Below are positions 1-8,970 of a stretch of DNA of 64,000 nucleotides, piece by piece. Where the stretch lies: NCBI GenBank assembly GCA_040839025.1, contig JBFPJN010000005.1:62001-126000 (forward strand). The letters are read 5' to 3'. Both the position numbers and the translations under genes were made by a program. A model generated the notes under the pieces. That model was not told the origin of the DNA. It worked only from the letters and a program-made list of their open reading frames with translations, and did no database searches. Source of the stretch: Alphaproteobacteria bacterium LSUCC0719. GTDB lineage: Bacteria; Pseudomonadota; Alphaproteobacteria; Puniceispirillales; Puniceispirillaceae. Each line of letters opens with the position of its first letter. The stretch's first letter is position 1.

Positions 1-699
1 GGCGTCGGCACGGCCAAGCGGCACGCCGTTCAGATCGACTTCCATGGTCCGATGAAGAACGCAATCGCGCCAGGCATCGCCAAGCTCGTCAGGTGTCACC
101 GCGACCGGTGAAAAGGCGGTCGAGGGCTTTGACTGGAAAAATCCGAACCCCTTGCCAAGCTCGGCCGGGATCAGATTGCGAAGAGACACATCATTGACCA
201 GCATCACCAGCTTGATATGCCCTGCCGCCTCCGCTTCGGACACCCCCATCGGCACATCGTCGGTGATCACGGCCACCTCGGCCTCCATGTCGATTCCCCA
301 GGCTTCGTCGGGGATCGGGATGGGCGCGTGCGGTGGCAGGAAATCGTCCGATCCGCCCTGATACATCAGCGGGTCGCTCCAGAAACTCTCCGGCATTTCG
401 GCGCCGCGCGCCTGCCTGACAAGTGCCACATGATTGACATAGGCCGACCCGTCGGCCCACTGATAGGCGCGTGGCAGCGGGGAATGCGCCGCTTTCTGAT
501 CAAACGGCATACCACTCCCGCGCCCGGCCTCGAGGTCGGCTGCCAGTGCCGCCAGCTGCGGCGCCGTCATCGCCCAATCATCCAGCGCCGCCTGCAGGGT
601 CGGCGCGATGTGCGGTGCCGCCATACAGCGCGTCAGATCGCGGGTGACGACAACCAGCTGTCCGTCACGGCTGCCATCATCGAGGGTCGCAAGTTTCAT
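1..699 (-). CDS. fahA: Fumarylacetoacetate hydrolase family protein (3' end cut off by window edge)
   Basis: Reading leftwards from an ATG at 697-699, the frame stays open for 233 codons to the window edge, so the C-terminus is missing. An upstream GGAAGGA-like ribosome site supports the start. The N-terminus (MKLATLDDGSRDGQLVVVTRD) is typical of the FAH-family hydrolase found beside hmgA in proteobacteria. Later stretches such as GIDMEAEVAVITDDVPMG and MLVNDVSLRNLIP match the FAH fold's metal-site region. The family hydrolyses fumarylacetoacetate to fumarate and acetoacetate, the last step of tyrosine/homogentisate breakdown. It lies 42 nt downstream of hmgA on the same strand, so the two probably form one operon. 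The family includes other acylpyruvate hydrolases, but the context favours this role. Confidence 0.85.
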   Translation of the reverse strand, partial: MKLATLDDGSRDGQLVVVTRDLTRCMAAPHIAPTLQAALDDWAMTAPQLAALAADLEAGRGSGMPFDQKAAHSPLPRAYQWADGSAYVNHVALVRQARGAEMPESFWSDPLMYQGGSDDFLPPHAPIPIPDEAWGIDMEAEVAVITDDVPMGVSEAEAAGHIKLVMLVNDVSLRNLIPAELGKGFGFFQSKPSTAFSPVAVTPDELGDAWRDCVLHRTMEVDLNGVPLGRADA

Positions 700-741
700 C
701 GGGGAGTCCTTCCTGTCAAATAACCTTCCGGCTTGGCGGCG

Positions 742-2064
742 TCAGCTGCCGGCGCCCGGTGTGCCGTCGAACTGTTTCTTCAGCCCGCCCCAGCAGTCGA
801 TATAATCGTCTTGCAGCCTGTCTGTCGTCGCGGCGAACCGGCTGACCTTCTGCGGAAAGCGTGTTTCGAACATGAACGCCATCGTATCCGTCAGCTTTAC
901 CGGTTTCAGCTCGGCGTTTGAAGCCTTCTCGAACGCGTCAAGGTCGGGGCCGTGCGGCAGCATCATATTGTGAAGGCTGGCCCCGCCGGGAACAAAGCCT
1001 TCTTCCTTGGCGTCGTACTGGCCGGTCACCAGCCCCATGAATTCCGACATGATGTTGCGGTGATACCAGGGGGGACGGAACGTATTTTCAGCCACCAGCC
1101 AGCGTGGCGGAAAGATCACAAAATCGATATTGGCGGTGCCGGCTGTCTCGGACGGCGCTGTCAGAACGGTGAAAATCGACGGGTCGGGGTGGTCAAAGGC
1201 AATCGCGCCAACAGGTGAAAAGGTCGACAGGTCATAGCAGCAGGGAACGTAATTGCCATGCCAGGCAACAACATCCAGAGGCGAATGGCCAAGTTCGGTA
1301 ACATGAAAGCCGCCGCACCATTTGATCACCAGCTGGTGGGCGGACTGGCTGTCCTCGAACGCGGCAACGGGTGTCTTGAAATCACGTGGGTTGGCAAGGC
1401 AGTTGGCACCGATCGGTCCGCGGTCGGGAAGTGTGAATTTGGCCCCGTAATTCTCGCACAGATAGCCCCGCGCCGCACCGTCCAGAAGGTGGTATTTCGC
1501 CATCATGCCGCGCGGCACAATGGCGATTTGTCCCGGGCCGATCTGCATCCGCCCCATTTCGGTGAAGATCTCGATCTCGCCCTGCTGGGGGACGATCAGC
1601 ATTTCGGCGTCGGCATTGATCAGAACGCGGTCGGTCATGCTGCTGGTCATGGTGTAGATGCCGGCGGTCATGCCGACATGCTGGCGGGCATCACCGGTAC
1701 TGGTCATCGTGCGCACGCCGTCGATGAAATCGACGTCGCCTGTCGGCAGGGGCAGGGGATTCCAGCGATATTGGCCAAGTGGCAGATCATCCGGATCGCC
1801 ATCCGGCGCGGTCTTCCACAGCGGCACATCCGTTCTGGCAAACCGCCCGCTATGACGAACCGAGGGCCGGATTCGATACAGCCATGATCTTTCATTCGTC
1901 GCCCGCGGCGCGGTGAAGGGCGATCCGCTCAGCTGCTCGGCATACAGGCCATAGGCGCATTTCTGGGGCGAATTGCGGCCCTGTGGCAGCGCCCCTTCCA
2001 ACGCCTCTGTCTCAAAGTCATTGCCGAATCCCGGCATCATCGCCAGTGTCATGTCAGCCTCCAT
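742..2064 (-). CDS. hmgA: Homogentisate 1,2-dioxygenase
   Basis: This 440-residue protein has the usual family length and strong family signatures: the N-terminal [14 protein letters not shown], the central [15 protein letters not shown] and the C-terminal [10 protein letters not shown]. These carry the His/Glu ligands of the active-site iron. The enzyme opens the ring of homogentisate to give maleylacetoacetate in the cytoplasm. The start at 2064 is preceded by GGAAGGAC about 7 nt upstream; an ATG four codons further in is less well placed. It is the first gene of a likely hmgA-fahA operon and diverges from a MarR-type regulator. A 10-bp inverted repeat lies 17-40 nt upstream of its start. 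Confidence 0.97.
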   Translation of the reverse strand: MEADMTLAMMPGFGNDFETEALEGALPQGRNSPQKCAYGLYAEQLSGSPFTAPRATNERSWLYRIRPSVRHSGRFARTDVPLWKTAPDGDPDDLPLGQYRWNPLPLPTGDVDFIDGVRTMTSTGDARQHVGMTAGIYTMTSSMTDRVLINADAEMLIVPQQGEIEIFTEMGRMQIGPGQIAIVPRGMMAKYHLLDGAARGYLCENYGAKFTLPDRGPIGANCLANPRDFKTPVAAFEDSQSAHQLVIKWCGGFHVTELGHSPLDVVAWHGNYVPCCYDLSTFSPVGAIAFDHPDPSIFTVLTAPSETAGTANIDFVIFPPRWLVAENTFRPPWYHRNIMSEFMGLVTGQYDAKEEGFVPGGASLHNMMLPHGPDLDAFEKASNAELKPVKLTDTMAFMFETRFPQKVSRFAATTDRLQDDYIDCWGGLKKQFDGTPGAGS

Positions 2065-2080
2065 CTTGACGTCCTTCCAA

Positions 2081-2104
2081 CAATCATTTCAAATGAAATG
2101 ATTG
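2081..2104. promoter_or_regulatory. Candidate MarR-family operator between hmgA and its divergent regulator
   Basis: A perfect inverted repeat has arms CAATCATTTC (2081-2090) and GAAATGATTG (2095-2104) around a 4-nt AAAT spacer. MarR-family dimers typically bind palindromes of about this size in the intergenic region shared with their target genes. The site is immediately upstream of the hmgA ribosome site, where a bound repressor would block transcription. The binding protein is inferred to be the adjacent MarR homologue at 2198-2713, and homogentisate or a related aromatic acid could be the inducer. Confidence 0.7.
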
Positions 2105-2197
2105 TCAATGGCAATAGGTACCGGCAGGCATGGCATGCGTTTGAATATCCGGCGCGTGAAGTCCTGCCGGTGATGCGACCGGGAAAGATGGATTGAA

Positions 2198-2713
2198 ATG
2201 GACGACACCGCCACCCCCCTGCGACTTGACGGTTTTCTGCCCTACCGGGCGGCCCGCCTGGCTACAGCGCTCAGTCGCGGTCTGGCGGCACAATATGAGG
2301 CGCGGTACCGGATCAGTGTTGCGGAATGGCGGGTGCTTGTTCACCTGACGCAGGAAAGCGAAATTTCGGTGCGCGATATCTTTACCCGCGTCGATATGGA
2401 CCGGGCCCGCGTGACACGTGCCGTACAGCGCCTCGAATCCCGTGATCTGGTGTCAAAACTCGTCAATGAATCGGACCGTCGTCTGGTCAGACTTGCGTTG
2501 ACGCCTGCCGGGCGCGATCTGGCCGCCAGCCTGTCACATCTTGCAAAGTCGTTCGAGGCGCAGCTCCTCGCCACATTGCCTGCCGGCAGCGCCGCCACCC
2601 TGCTGTCACTGTTTGACGCTGTCGAGGCGGGGCTTGCTGACAGCGTGATGGCGAATCCGACTGCGGCCGGGGGCGAGCCACCAGCGAGCCCGGAATTGAT
2701 TTCAAGCAATTGA
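2198..2713 (+). CDS. MarR-family transcriptional regulator (probable regulator of hmgA-fahA)
   Basis: This 171-residue protein has the MarR winged-helix layout: an N-terminal dimerisation helix, SVAEWRVLVHL, the recognition-helix region (RVDMDRARVTRAVQRLESRDLV) and the wing (NESDRRLVRLALTPAGRDLA). It has no membrane segments. It is transcribed divergently from hmgA across a strong palindrome, which suggests repression of the homogentisate operon relieved by an aromatic ligand. The ligand cannot be read from the sequence. The C-terminus ends in a short Pro/Ala-rich tail. Confidence 0.9.
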   Translation: MDDTATPLRLDGFLPYRAARLATALSRGLAAQYEARYRISVAEWRVLVHLTQESEISVRDIFTRVDMDRARVTRAVQRLESRDLVSKLVNESDRRLVRLALTPAGRDLAASLSHLAKSFEAQLLATLPAGSAATLLSLFDAVEAGLADSVMANPTAAGGEPPASPELISSN

Positions 2714-2856
2714 CGGTCTGTTAATTTTTCTCTCGCAATCGCGAAACTCCAACGCCCAAAGACGGCATTTATACATTTGATCTTTACGAAAAATTAGGTT
2801 GGCAGGGCCTATTCTCGCTGACGTGGCCTGACCGGTAACCTTTGCGAGTTTCGTAA

Positions 2857-4413
2857 ATGATTTTATGCCTTCGAACGACAGGTGCGCTTCGCGCGCACAT
2901 TCCTGGCAGTTTCAAGCTTGTTTCCACCATAAAGCCCCTGCGGATCCCCCCGTCGGCGGCGCTGTGGCGGTCCGTCCTGTGCCGGCAAGGGCGTCTTGCC
3001 GGCGCTTTTATGGCGGCAGGTCTGATGATGCTGACAGTCACTGCCCATGCCGCGCCGGATGTCGAGCCGGATCAAGGGGCGGATAACACGGTTGTTCTGA
3101 ACCGGCATGTGTCACCCCTGTCGCCACGGCTTCGTCAGGCGGTGTTGCTTGACCCGAAAGTTGCCGAGGCGGCTGCACGGGCCTGCCAGATGGCACACCG
3201 GCTGGGGCTGGCGCGGGCCGAGGGCCGACCAAAGATCAATGCCAGCATCACCGGCAGCCGGCAGCTGGTCGGGCGGATCAAGAAAAACAGGTATGGCAGC
3301 GTTCCAGATCGGTGGCTGACACCCTCACAAAGAGAAATCAAAAATACAGGCGCGCACAAGCGCGAATTCGACCATCGCGAGAAGAACAACATCTATGACG
3401 GCAAGATTTCCGTCCGTCATACCTTTGTCGACTGGGGGCAGCGAAGCAACCGGACCGAGGCGCGCACGCTGGGCCTGCAGGCGGCACGGATCGACACGCT
3501 TGGCGTGATGCGCGAGCGGACCCATGAACTGGTTCGTCTGGCGTTGCTGTTGCGCCGCACCGGCGATGTGATTGCCGTCAGGCAGGAAAACCTGGCCGCA
3601 ATTCAGGAGGAGGTTGCTTCGGTGCGGGCCCGCGTCGAGGCGGGTGTCGGGCGGATGACCGATCTGCGCGAGGCCCAGCTGATCACCCTTGATGAGGAGA
3701 TCATCATCAACAGGGCGCAGGCCGAACAGGATCAGATCCGCGAGCGGCTGACAACCGAATTCGGCCTCAATGAAAATGACGCCCGTGATCTTGTGCAGAC
3801 ATTTCTGTCCCGCCGTCCGTCCGGACTTCCGGTGTTGCAGGCCGACCGTTCGGACAAGGCGCATGCCATTCGTCTTCGCACCCGCGAGGTGACCCATCAG
3901 GCAGCCGAGATTCGCGGCTCGCGGTTTCCAAAGCTTGACGGTGTTGTCGAAGGAACGATTTTCGACATGACGGATTATGAAGATGAATATGAAGTTGTCG
4001 GAAAGATCGAGATCACGATGCCGCTCTATGATGGCGGCACCGCGCGGGCGCGCCTTCGCGAGACCGCCTGGCGCGAGAATGAATTGAAATCCAGCCTTGA
4101 CGCGCTGACCCGTGACCATAATCGCGAGATGGAAGGACTGGCGCAACGCTTCCAGCAGCAGTTTCGCGAGGAAAGCGAGGCACTGGCGCGGCGTGACGAA
4201 TTGATGGCGCAGTTCCGCTCATTGCAGCAACGCCAGGGAAAGACGGTCAGCTCGCCACTGGCTCTGGCGCGATTGCGGTCCCAGATCGGTTCCGCTGAAA
4301 CCCAAATTGTTGAAATCCGCAGTGATCAGGAACTCGTCCGCGCGCGCACCCTGATGATCACCGAACAAATCGATGGGACGCTTGGTCTCTCGTTGGAGGA
4401 CTCATCATGCTGA
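2857..4413 (+). CDS. TolC-family outer membrane protein of a type I secretion system
   Basis: This 518-residue protein has a hydrophobic signal-peptide stretch ending near residue 65 (AGFMAAGLMMLTVTAHA-like, then APD). Two long alpha-helical, Gln/Glu/Arg-rich repeats follow, as in TolC channel proteins, with beta segments such as KISVRHTFVDWGQRSNRTEA and VVGKIEITMPLYDGGTARARL that would form the barrel. It should export substrate across the outer membrane with the ABC and HlyD partners that follow. It overlaps the ABC gene by 7 nt. The only in-frame start candidates are ATG 2857 and ATG 3010. The second would leave a signal peptide without a positive N-region, so 2857 is used despite lacking a clear ribosome site. 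Confidence 0.82.
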   Translation: MILCLRTTGALRAHIPGSFKLVSTIKPLRIPPSAALWRSVLCRQGRLAGAFMAAGLMMLTVTAHAAPDVEPDQGADNTVVLNRHVSPLSPRLRQAVLLDPKVAEAAARACQMAHRLGLARAEGRPKINASITGSRQLVGRIKKNRYGSVPDRWLTPSQREIKNTGAHKREFDHREKNNIYDGKISVRHTFVDWGQRSNRTEARTLGLQAARIDTLGVMRERTHELVRLALLLRRTGDVIAVRQENLAAIQEEVASVRARVEAGVGRMTDLREAQLITLDEEIIINRAQAEQDQIRERLTTEFGLNENDARDLVQTFLSRRPSGLPVLQADRSDKAHAIRLRTREVTHQAAEIRGSRFPKLDGVVEGTIFDMTDYEDEYEVVGKIEITMPLYDGGTARARLRETAWRENELKSSLDALTRDHNREMEGLAQRFQQQFREESEALARRDELMAQFRSLQQRQGKTVSSPLALARLRSQIGSAETQIVEIRSDQELVRARTLMITEQIDGTLGLSLEDSSC

Positions 4414-6131
4414 AACCAGTCGCCACAAACCAGGACCACTGGTTCTTTGGTCCCGTCCTTGGCTGCAAGGCCATCTATCTCCAGGTCATGTGGGCCTCGG
4501 TCCTGATCAATGTGTTCGCATTGGCGTCGTCGGTCTACATCATGACTGTCTATGACCGCGTGGTGCCAAATAACGCCATTGAGTCATTGTGGGCGCTGAC
4601 GGCGATGATCGCCTGTGTGATTGTCTTCGACCTGATCATGAAGATTCTGCGGGGGATCTTTGTCGACCGTGCCGGCGCGCGTGTTGACCAGCGGGTCTCG
4701 GCGGTTCTGTTCGAGAGGATCGCCCGGCATGATGCGTCCCTGACGAACACGGCAACGGGGTCGCTTGCCGGTACGGTGCGCAATTTTGATATTCTGAAAG
4801 ACGCCATCGGTTCGGCAAGCTTTACCGTTCTTGTCGATCTGCCTTTCATCTTCCTGTTCATCTATGTGCTGTATCTGATCGGCGGGCCGCTAGCCTTTGT
4901 ACCGGCGGTCATCGTGCCGACGGTGATCATCTTTGCGTTGACGCTGCAGCCGATCATCAAGCGGATGACCGAACTCAGCCAGTCGCAGGGGAAATCGAAA
5001 CAGGCTGTGATTGTCGAAATGATCGCCGCACTGGAAACGGTCAAGACGGTGCGTGGCATTTCAATGCTGCGCAATCGCTGGATGAATTCGGTGCTTCATC
5101 AGGCGAAATCCAGCATGAAGACAAAGGTCACCAGCCAGCTGGCGGCCCAGTTCACGCAGTTTGGCCAGCAGGTCAGCCAGGTTGTAATGGTTGTCTATGG
5201 GGTGTTTCTGATTGCCGATGGCAGCCTGACGATGGGTCAGTTGATTGCCTGTGTGATCCTGTCGGGGCGGGTCATGGCGCCATTGGCGCAGCTGACGGGA
5301 CTGTTGGGGCGGATGAATTCCGCGCTGTCGGCCTATCGGGCGCTGGATGAAATTCTGGCGGGCGTGTCGGAGGAAGAGGCCCGTACAGATCAGGTCGAGA
5401 GGCCAAGCATGGAAGGCAGCGTCGAATTCCGCAATGTGACCTTTACCTATGAAGGTCAGCCGGAACCGGTGCTGTCCGACATCAATTTCCGGATCGAGCC
5501 CGGTGAAAGGCTGGCCATTGTGGGCCGTATCGGATCGGGCAAGACAACGCTGCTTCGCCTGATGTGTGGCCTGAACCCGCCGGATCGGGGCGCGGTGCTG
5601 ATCGATACAGCGGATATCCGCCAGATCAGGCCGGATGATGTGCGCCGCAACATCGGTGTGGTGATGCAGAACCCGATCCTGTTTTCAGGCTCGATCCGGG
5701 ACAACATCATGATGGGCAATCCCGATGCCAGTGATGCGGACCTTCTTGAAGCCGCCAGGCAGTCGGGCGTCGAGGCGTTTGTCGCGGCATTACCCGGTGG
5801 TTTTGATTTTCCGCTGTCGGAGCGTGGCCGCGAACTGTCCGTTGGTATGCGCCAGTCGGTTGCCATCGCACGGGCGTTGATCGGCAAGCCCAATATCCTG
5901 CTGATGGACGAGCCGACGGCGCCGCTCGATGCCCAGGCCGAGGCAGCGATGGTCGCCAGTCTGGATACCGCCACCAAGGGGCTGACCACGATCTTCATCA
6001 CGCATCGCGGCGCCATGCTTCAGATGGCGGACAAGGTGCTGGCTGTCGAGAATGGTCGCATCGCCGCCTTTGGGCCGCGCGACGAGGTGATGAAGCCGGC
6101 ACCGGTCGATGTTGCCCAGACCCGCGCCTGA
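4407..6131 (+). CDS. Type I secretion ABC transporter, permease and ATPase fused
   Basis: This 574-residue half-transporter has an N-terminal six-helix domain with the VYDRVVPN turn found in LapB/PrtD-type exporters. The ATPase domain carries Walker A GRIGSGKTT, Walker B ILLMDEPT and a His-loop ITHRG. It lacks the roughly 120-residue C39-like N-terminal domain present in many RTX exporters. The signature is LSVGMRQ rather than LSGGQRQ; LapB-like exporters often show SVGQRQ, so the Met is a mild deviation. It sits between the TolC-like and HlyD-like genes, forming a complete inner-membrane motor for one-step secretion to the outside. No RTX substrate lies nearby. Confidence 0.93.
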   Translation: MLKPVATNQDHWFFGPVLGCKAIYLQVMWASVLINVFALASSVYIMTVYDRVVPNNAIESLWALTAMIACVIVFDLIMKILRGIFVDRAGARVDQRVSAVLFERIARHDASLTNTATGSLAGTVRNFDILKDAIGSASFTVLVDLPFIFLFIYVLYLIGGPLAFVPAVIVPTVIIFALTLQPIIKRMTELSQSQGKSKQAVIVEMIAALETVKTVRGISMLRNRWMNSVLHQAKSSMKTKVTSQLAAQFTQFGQQVSQVVMVVYGVFLIADGSLTMGQLIACVILSGRVMAPLAQLTGLLGRMNSALSAYRALDEILAGVSEEEARTDQVERPSMEGSVEFRNVTFTYEGQPEPVLSDINFRIEPGERLAIVGRIGSGKTTLLRLMCGLNPPDRGAVLIDTADIRQIRPDDVRRNIGVVMQNPILFSGSIRDNIMMGNPDASDADLLEAARQSGVEAFVAALPGGFDFPLSERGRELSVGMRQSVAIARALIGKPNILLMDEPTAPLDAQAEAAMVASLDTATKGLTTIFITHRGAMLQMADKVLAVENGRIAAFGPRDEVMKPAPVDVAQTRA

Positions 6132-6166
6132 GATTGTTTAGGAAACCATGCTGAAAGGAGCCACAA

Positions 6167-7600
6167 GTGAAGGTTCTTCTGTCCATTATCCTGTTCCCCT
6201 TCCGTCTTGTATGGTGGCTGATCGGCCTGATCCTGACGCCCTTCAAATGGGTGTTCAACAAGCTGTTCGGGGCACCGCCCCCGATGATGATTGGCGGTGC
6301 GCCGATCGATCATTCGACGCCGGAATTGCTGCCCGACAAGGCAGGTATAAAGGGGCAGGTGCTGTATGTTCTGATTTCCGTATTTTTCATTGTTGCCGTT
6401 GTCTGGGCGACCAATGCCGAAATTGACGAGCAGGTCCGGGCCGAGGGCATGATCTTTACCCCGTCCGAGGTCCAGCATGTACAGAGCCGTCTTCCGGGCT
6501 CGGTTGTCATCATCAATGCCGAATTGGGCCGGGAAGTCGAAAAGGGCGAGGTGCTTTACCGGCTTGAGGATGAGGATGTGACGGCAAATTTCGCCGATAA
6601 CGAGATTGCCTTGAATGCGGCGCGGACGGCTGAATTGCGTCTCACAGCCGAGGCGGCCGGGTCATCCCGGCTTGTGTTCCCGGCAGAGCTGGTCGCGGTC
6701 GCCCCGGACATGGTTGAAAAGGAAGCATCGTTGTTCCGGACCCGCGCCGAGGCGCTGGAAAGGCGGCTGTCGGTGCTTCGCGACAATATAGCGACCTTGC
6801 AGAAAACCATCATCGAGAAGGAAGCCGAGGAACGGATCTCGCTTCAGAAGGCCGCCCTTGTCGCCGAGGAAATCGCCCTTCTGTCGCCGCTGGTCGAGGC
6901 TGGTCACGAACCCCGCGCTGTATTGTTGTCGGCGCGCGCGCGTCACCAGCAGGAAACCGGTGCCGCCGAACTGGCCCAGCTTGCCGCTGACGCCCGGCGG
7001 GCTGACATGACCAGCAAACAGAGCGAGATCGAATCCACCATTGCCAATTTCCGGGCGGGGGCCGCCGAGGCGCTTGTCGAGGAACAGACCAAGGCCGCCC
7101 AGCTGCTGGCGCGCCAGGATGCGCTCCGTGGAAAGGTCCGCCATGCCGATGTTCGCGCGCCGCTTCACGGAACCGTGTCGGCCGTGCATGTGAAAACGGT
7201 GGGGGCCGTTGTCCAGGCTGGCACCATGCTTGCCGAGATCGTGCCGTCCGAAGCCCAGTATCTGGTCCGGGCCCAGGTGCTGCCGCAGAATGTCAAGGAT
7301 GTCCAGCCGGGCCAGATCGCGCGGATTTCGCTGGCCGCCTATGACCCGTCACGCTATGGCGTCATCATGGGGGTTGTGCGCAAGGTTGCCGGCAATACCA
7401 CCCAGCCGGAAAATGCGATGCCGTTCTATGAAACGATCATCGCCATTCCCGAGGTGGCTTTCACGAAATCACCGGAAACACCTGTCATCACAGCCGGGAT
7501 GCCGCTTCAGGTCGATATCCTAGGTGGCAAGCGCACCATCATGAATTACATCATGACCCCGATCCAGAAATCACTGGCAACGGCGTTCCGGGAAAAATAG
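6167..7600 (+). CDS. HlyD-family periplasmic adaptor of the type I secretion system
   Basis: This 477-residue protein has a membrane anchor at about residues 65-85 (VLYVLISVFFIVAVVWATNAE), two split biotinyl/lipoyl halves flanking a long coiled coil (about 140-310), and a C-terminal beta-barrel region with DVRAPLHGTVSAVHVKTVGAVV. This is the classic HlyD/PrtE order. An unusual hydrophobic N-terminal stretch (residues 3-25) precedes the anchor and could be amphipathic or a second membrane segment. The start is a GTG at 6167 with AAAGGAG 7 nt upstream. The gene closes the three-gene secretion operon and links the ABC motor to the TolC-like channel. Confidence 0.92.
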   Translation: MKVLLSIILFPFRLVWWLIGLILTPFKWVFNKLFGAPPPMMIGGAPIDHSTPELLPDKAGIKGQVLYVLISVFFIVAVVWATNAEIDEQVRAEGMIFTPSEVQHVQSRLPGSVVIINAELGREVEKGEVLYRLEDEDVTANFADNEIALNAARTAELRLTAEAAGSSRLVFPAELVAVAPDMVEKEASLFRTRAEALERRLSVLRDNIATLQKTIIEKEAEERISLQKAALVAEEIALLSPLVEAGHEPRAVLLSARARHQQETGAAELAQLAADARRADMTSKQSEIESTIANFRAGAAEALVEEQTKAAQLLARQDALRGKVRHADVRAPLHGTVSAVHVKTVGAVVQAGTMLAEIVPSEAQYLVRAQVLPQNVKDVQPGQIARISLAAYDPSRYGVIMGVVRKVAGNTTQPENAMPFYETIIAIPEVAFTKSPETPVITAGMPLQVDILGGKRTIMNYIMTPIQKSLATAFREK

Positions 7601-7616
7601 GGTGAGGCGGACGGGG

Positions 7617-8804
7617 CTATTCCATCCAGAACAGCCAGCCATAGGCCAGGATGATGGCCGGCACGGCGGAATAGAGGGTCGCGACAATCGCCACTTTCGG
7701 CGCGATGGCGATGGCGGGGAACAGCGCATCACCATCATTGCTGAGAGCATTGCCGATCTGTGCCGACAGCGGAATGATGCCGGACAGATACATCGTCGTG
7801 ACAAGCACCTGCGGCCCGCATCCGGGCAGGAAACCCAGAAGAATGGCGATCATCGGCGTCAACAGCGGCCAGCCGTCAAACACCGTCTTCAGATCAAGGC
7901 CAAGGAAATAGACCGACAGTTCGAAAACCAGATAGGCAAAGATCACCCAGACGGTGACAAAATTGGTGTCTGAAATGGTCCGGCGGACAAGGCCGGCGCT
8001 GGCGGAAAAGGCGGCATCACCCCGGATTCCAAAGCGGGGGGCAAGGCGCATGCTCATCGCCAGCGTGCCGCCAACCACGCCAAGAAGCGTTGCCGGCCGG
8101 TCGAATGACTCGGTGGCGAACATCGCATCGACATCGACCTGAAAGGCGACAAGTGCCGCCAGCACCATGCCGGGAACCAGGATCACCATCCACAATTTGT
8201 CGAGAAGCCGGGTTGACGCATCATCATGTTCAGCCTCGATCCTGGCGTCGGGCGTTACCTTGCTGCTGCGAAGGAAGTCGCCGCCATGAATGGCGTTTAT
8301 AATCCAGCCGCTGAGCGTGCCGACAGTGAATCCGAGGACAATCATCGACAGGCCGGTAATCGGCTCGCGTGCGATCAACAGAAAGGCGGCGTCACCCATG
8401 GTGGCTGTCAGGGCGGCGACAACACCGCCAAAGGACAGGCGTCCGGTGACATATTGCGTCACCACGATGATCGCCCCGCCACATCCCGGCAGCGCGCCAA
8501 GCCCGGCCGCCACAGGCACCTGCCAGATGGAGTCACGCTTCAGCATCGCCGTCGCGTCGATTTTCAGCGCGCGTTCCAGCCCGTAGATAATCAGGAAGGT
8601 CGCGGCAACAAATGTACTGACCTGGAGATAGGCTTCGGCAATCGCCGTGAAGATGATGTCGAGAAGATCGCTTTCTGCGTTCAGCATCAGCATGGCCGCA
8701 AACAGAGCCGGGGCCAGGATAAGAGCAAGGCTCTTCCTGTTGGTGTGGGACTGTGCTGACAGCCCGGATCGGTTGGCTGCGCCTGATGTCACTTCTTGAT
8801 CCAT
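7617..8804 (-). CDS. Putative 10-TM heavy-metal exporter (ArsP_2-like permease)
   Basis: This protein of about 395 residues is composed almost entirely of membrane helices in two homologous halves. Each half holds a PGCG signature: GALPGCGGAIIVVTQYV and GFLPGCGPQVLVTTMYL. This duplicated motif defines the Pfam 'putative 10TM heavy-metal exporter' family, often annotated as a putative manganese transporter. An acidic loop with two His separates the halves. The ATG at 8804 is used; a GTG one codon upstream is equally possible. It faces hlyD tail-to-tail with 16 nt between them, so it is a separate unit. The substrate metal is not known from sequence. Confidence 0.75.
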   Translation of the reverse strand: MDQEVTSGAANRSGLSAQSHTNRKSLALILAPALFAAMLMLNAESDLLDIIFTAIAEAYLQVSTFVAATFLIIYGLERALKIDATAMLKRDSIWQVPVAAGLGALPGCGGAIIVVTQYVTGRLSFGGVVAALTATMGDAAFLLIAREPITGLSMIVLGFTVGTLSGWIINAIHGGDFLRSSKVTPDARIEAEHDDASTRLLDKLWMVILVPGMVLAALVAFQVDVDAMFATESFDRPATLLGVVGGTLAMSMRLAPRFGIRGDAAFSASAGLVRRTISDTNFVTVWVIFAYLVFELSVYFLGLDLKTVFDGWPLLTPMIAILLGFLPGCGPQVLVTTMYLSGIIPLSAQIGNALSNDGDALFPAIAIAPKVAIVATLYSAVPAIILAYGWLFWME

Positions 8805-8813
8805 CACCTTTAT

Positions 8814-8872
8814 TTAGCCACACCTAACTTTAGTCACAAGCCCTAAGTCGTGTGAAATTGAAATTAGTCTAA
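8814..8872. promoter_or_regulatory. Cluster of TTAG/CTAA inverted repeats upstream of the 10-TM metal transporter
   Basis: Within 60 nt upstream of the transporter start there are three small inverted repeats with the same half-sites: TTAGccacacCTAA (8814-8827), CTAActTTAG (8824-8833) and TTAGtCTAA (8864-8872). DtxR/MntR-type metalloregulators use related TTAGG...CCTAA half-sites. The first repeat touches the ribosome site, a good position for repression. This is inference from half-site similarity only; short 4-bp arms in an AT-rich stretch could arise by chance. Confidence 0.3.
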
Positions 8873-8970
8873 ACAGATGACGGCGCCGTTTCTGTGAAAG
8901 ACCAGGCCTTTGCGGTCCGGTTGGCATGCCGCCTATTGCGTACAGGCACGGAATTCGGCAGATATGAGCC

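Noticed and set aside
8873-8970. TPP riboswitch before thiN
   Set aside because: The conserved CUGAGA and ACYUGA elements are absent in the leader.
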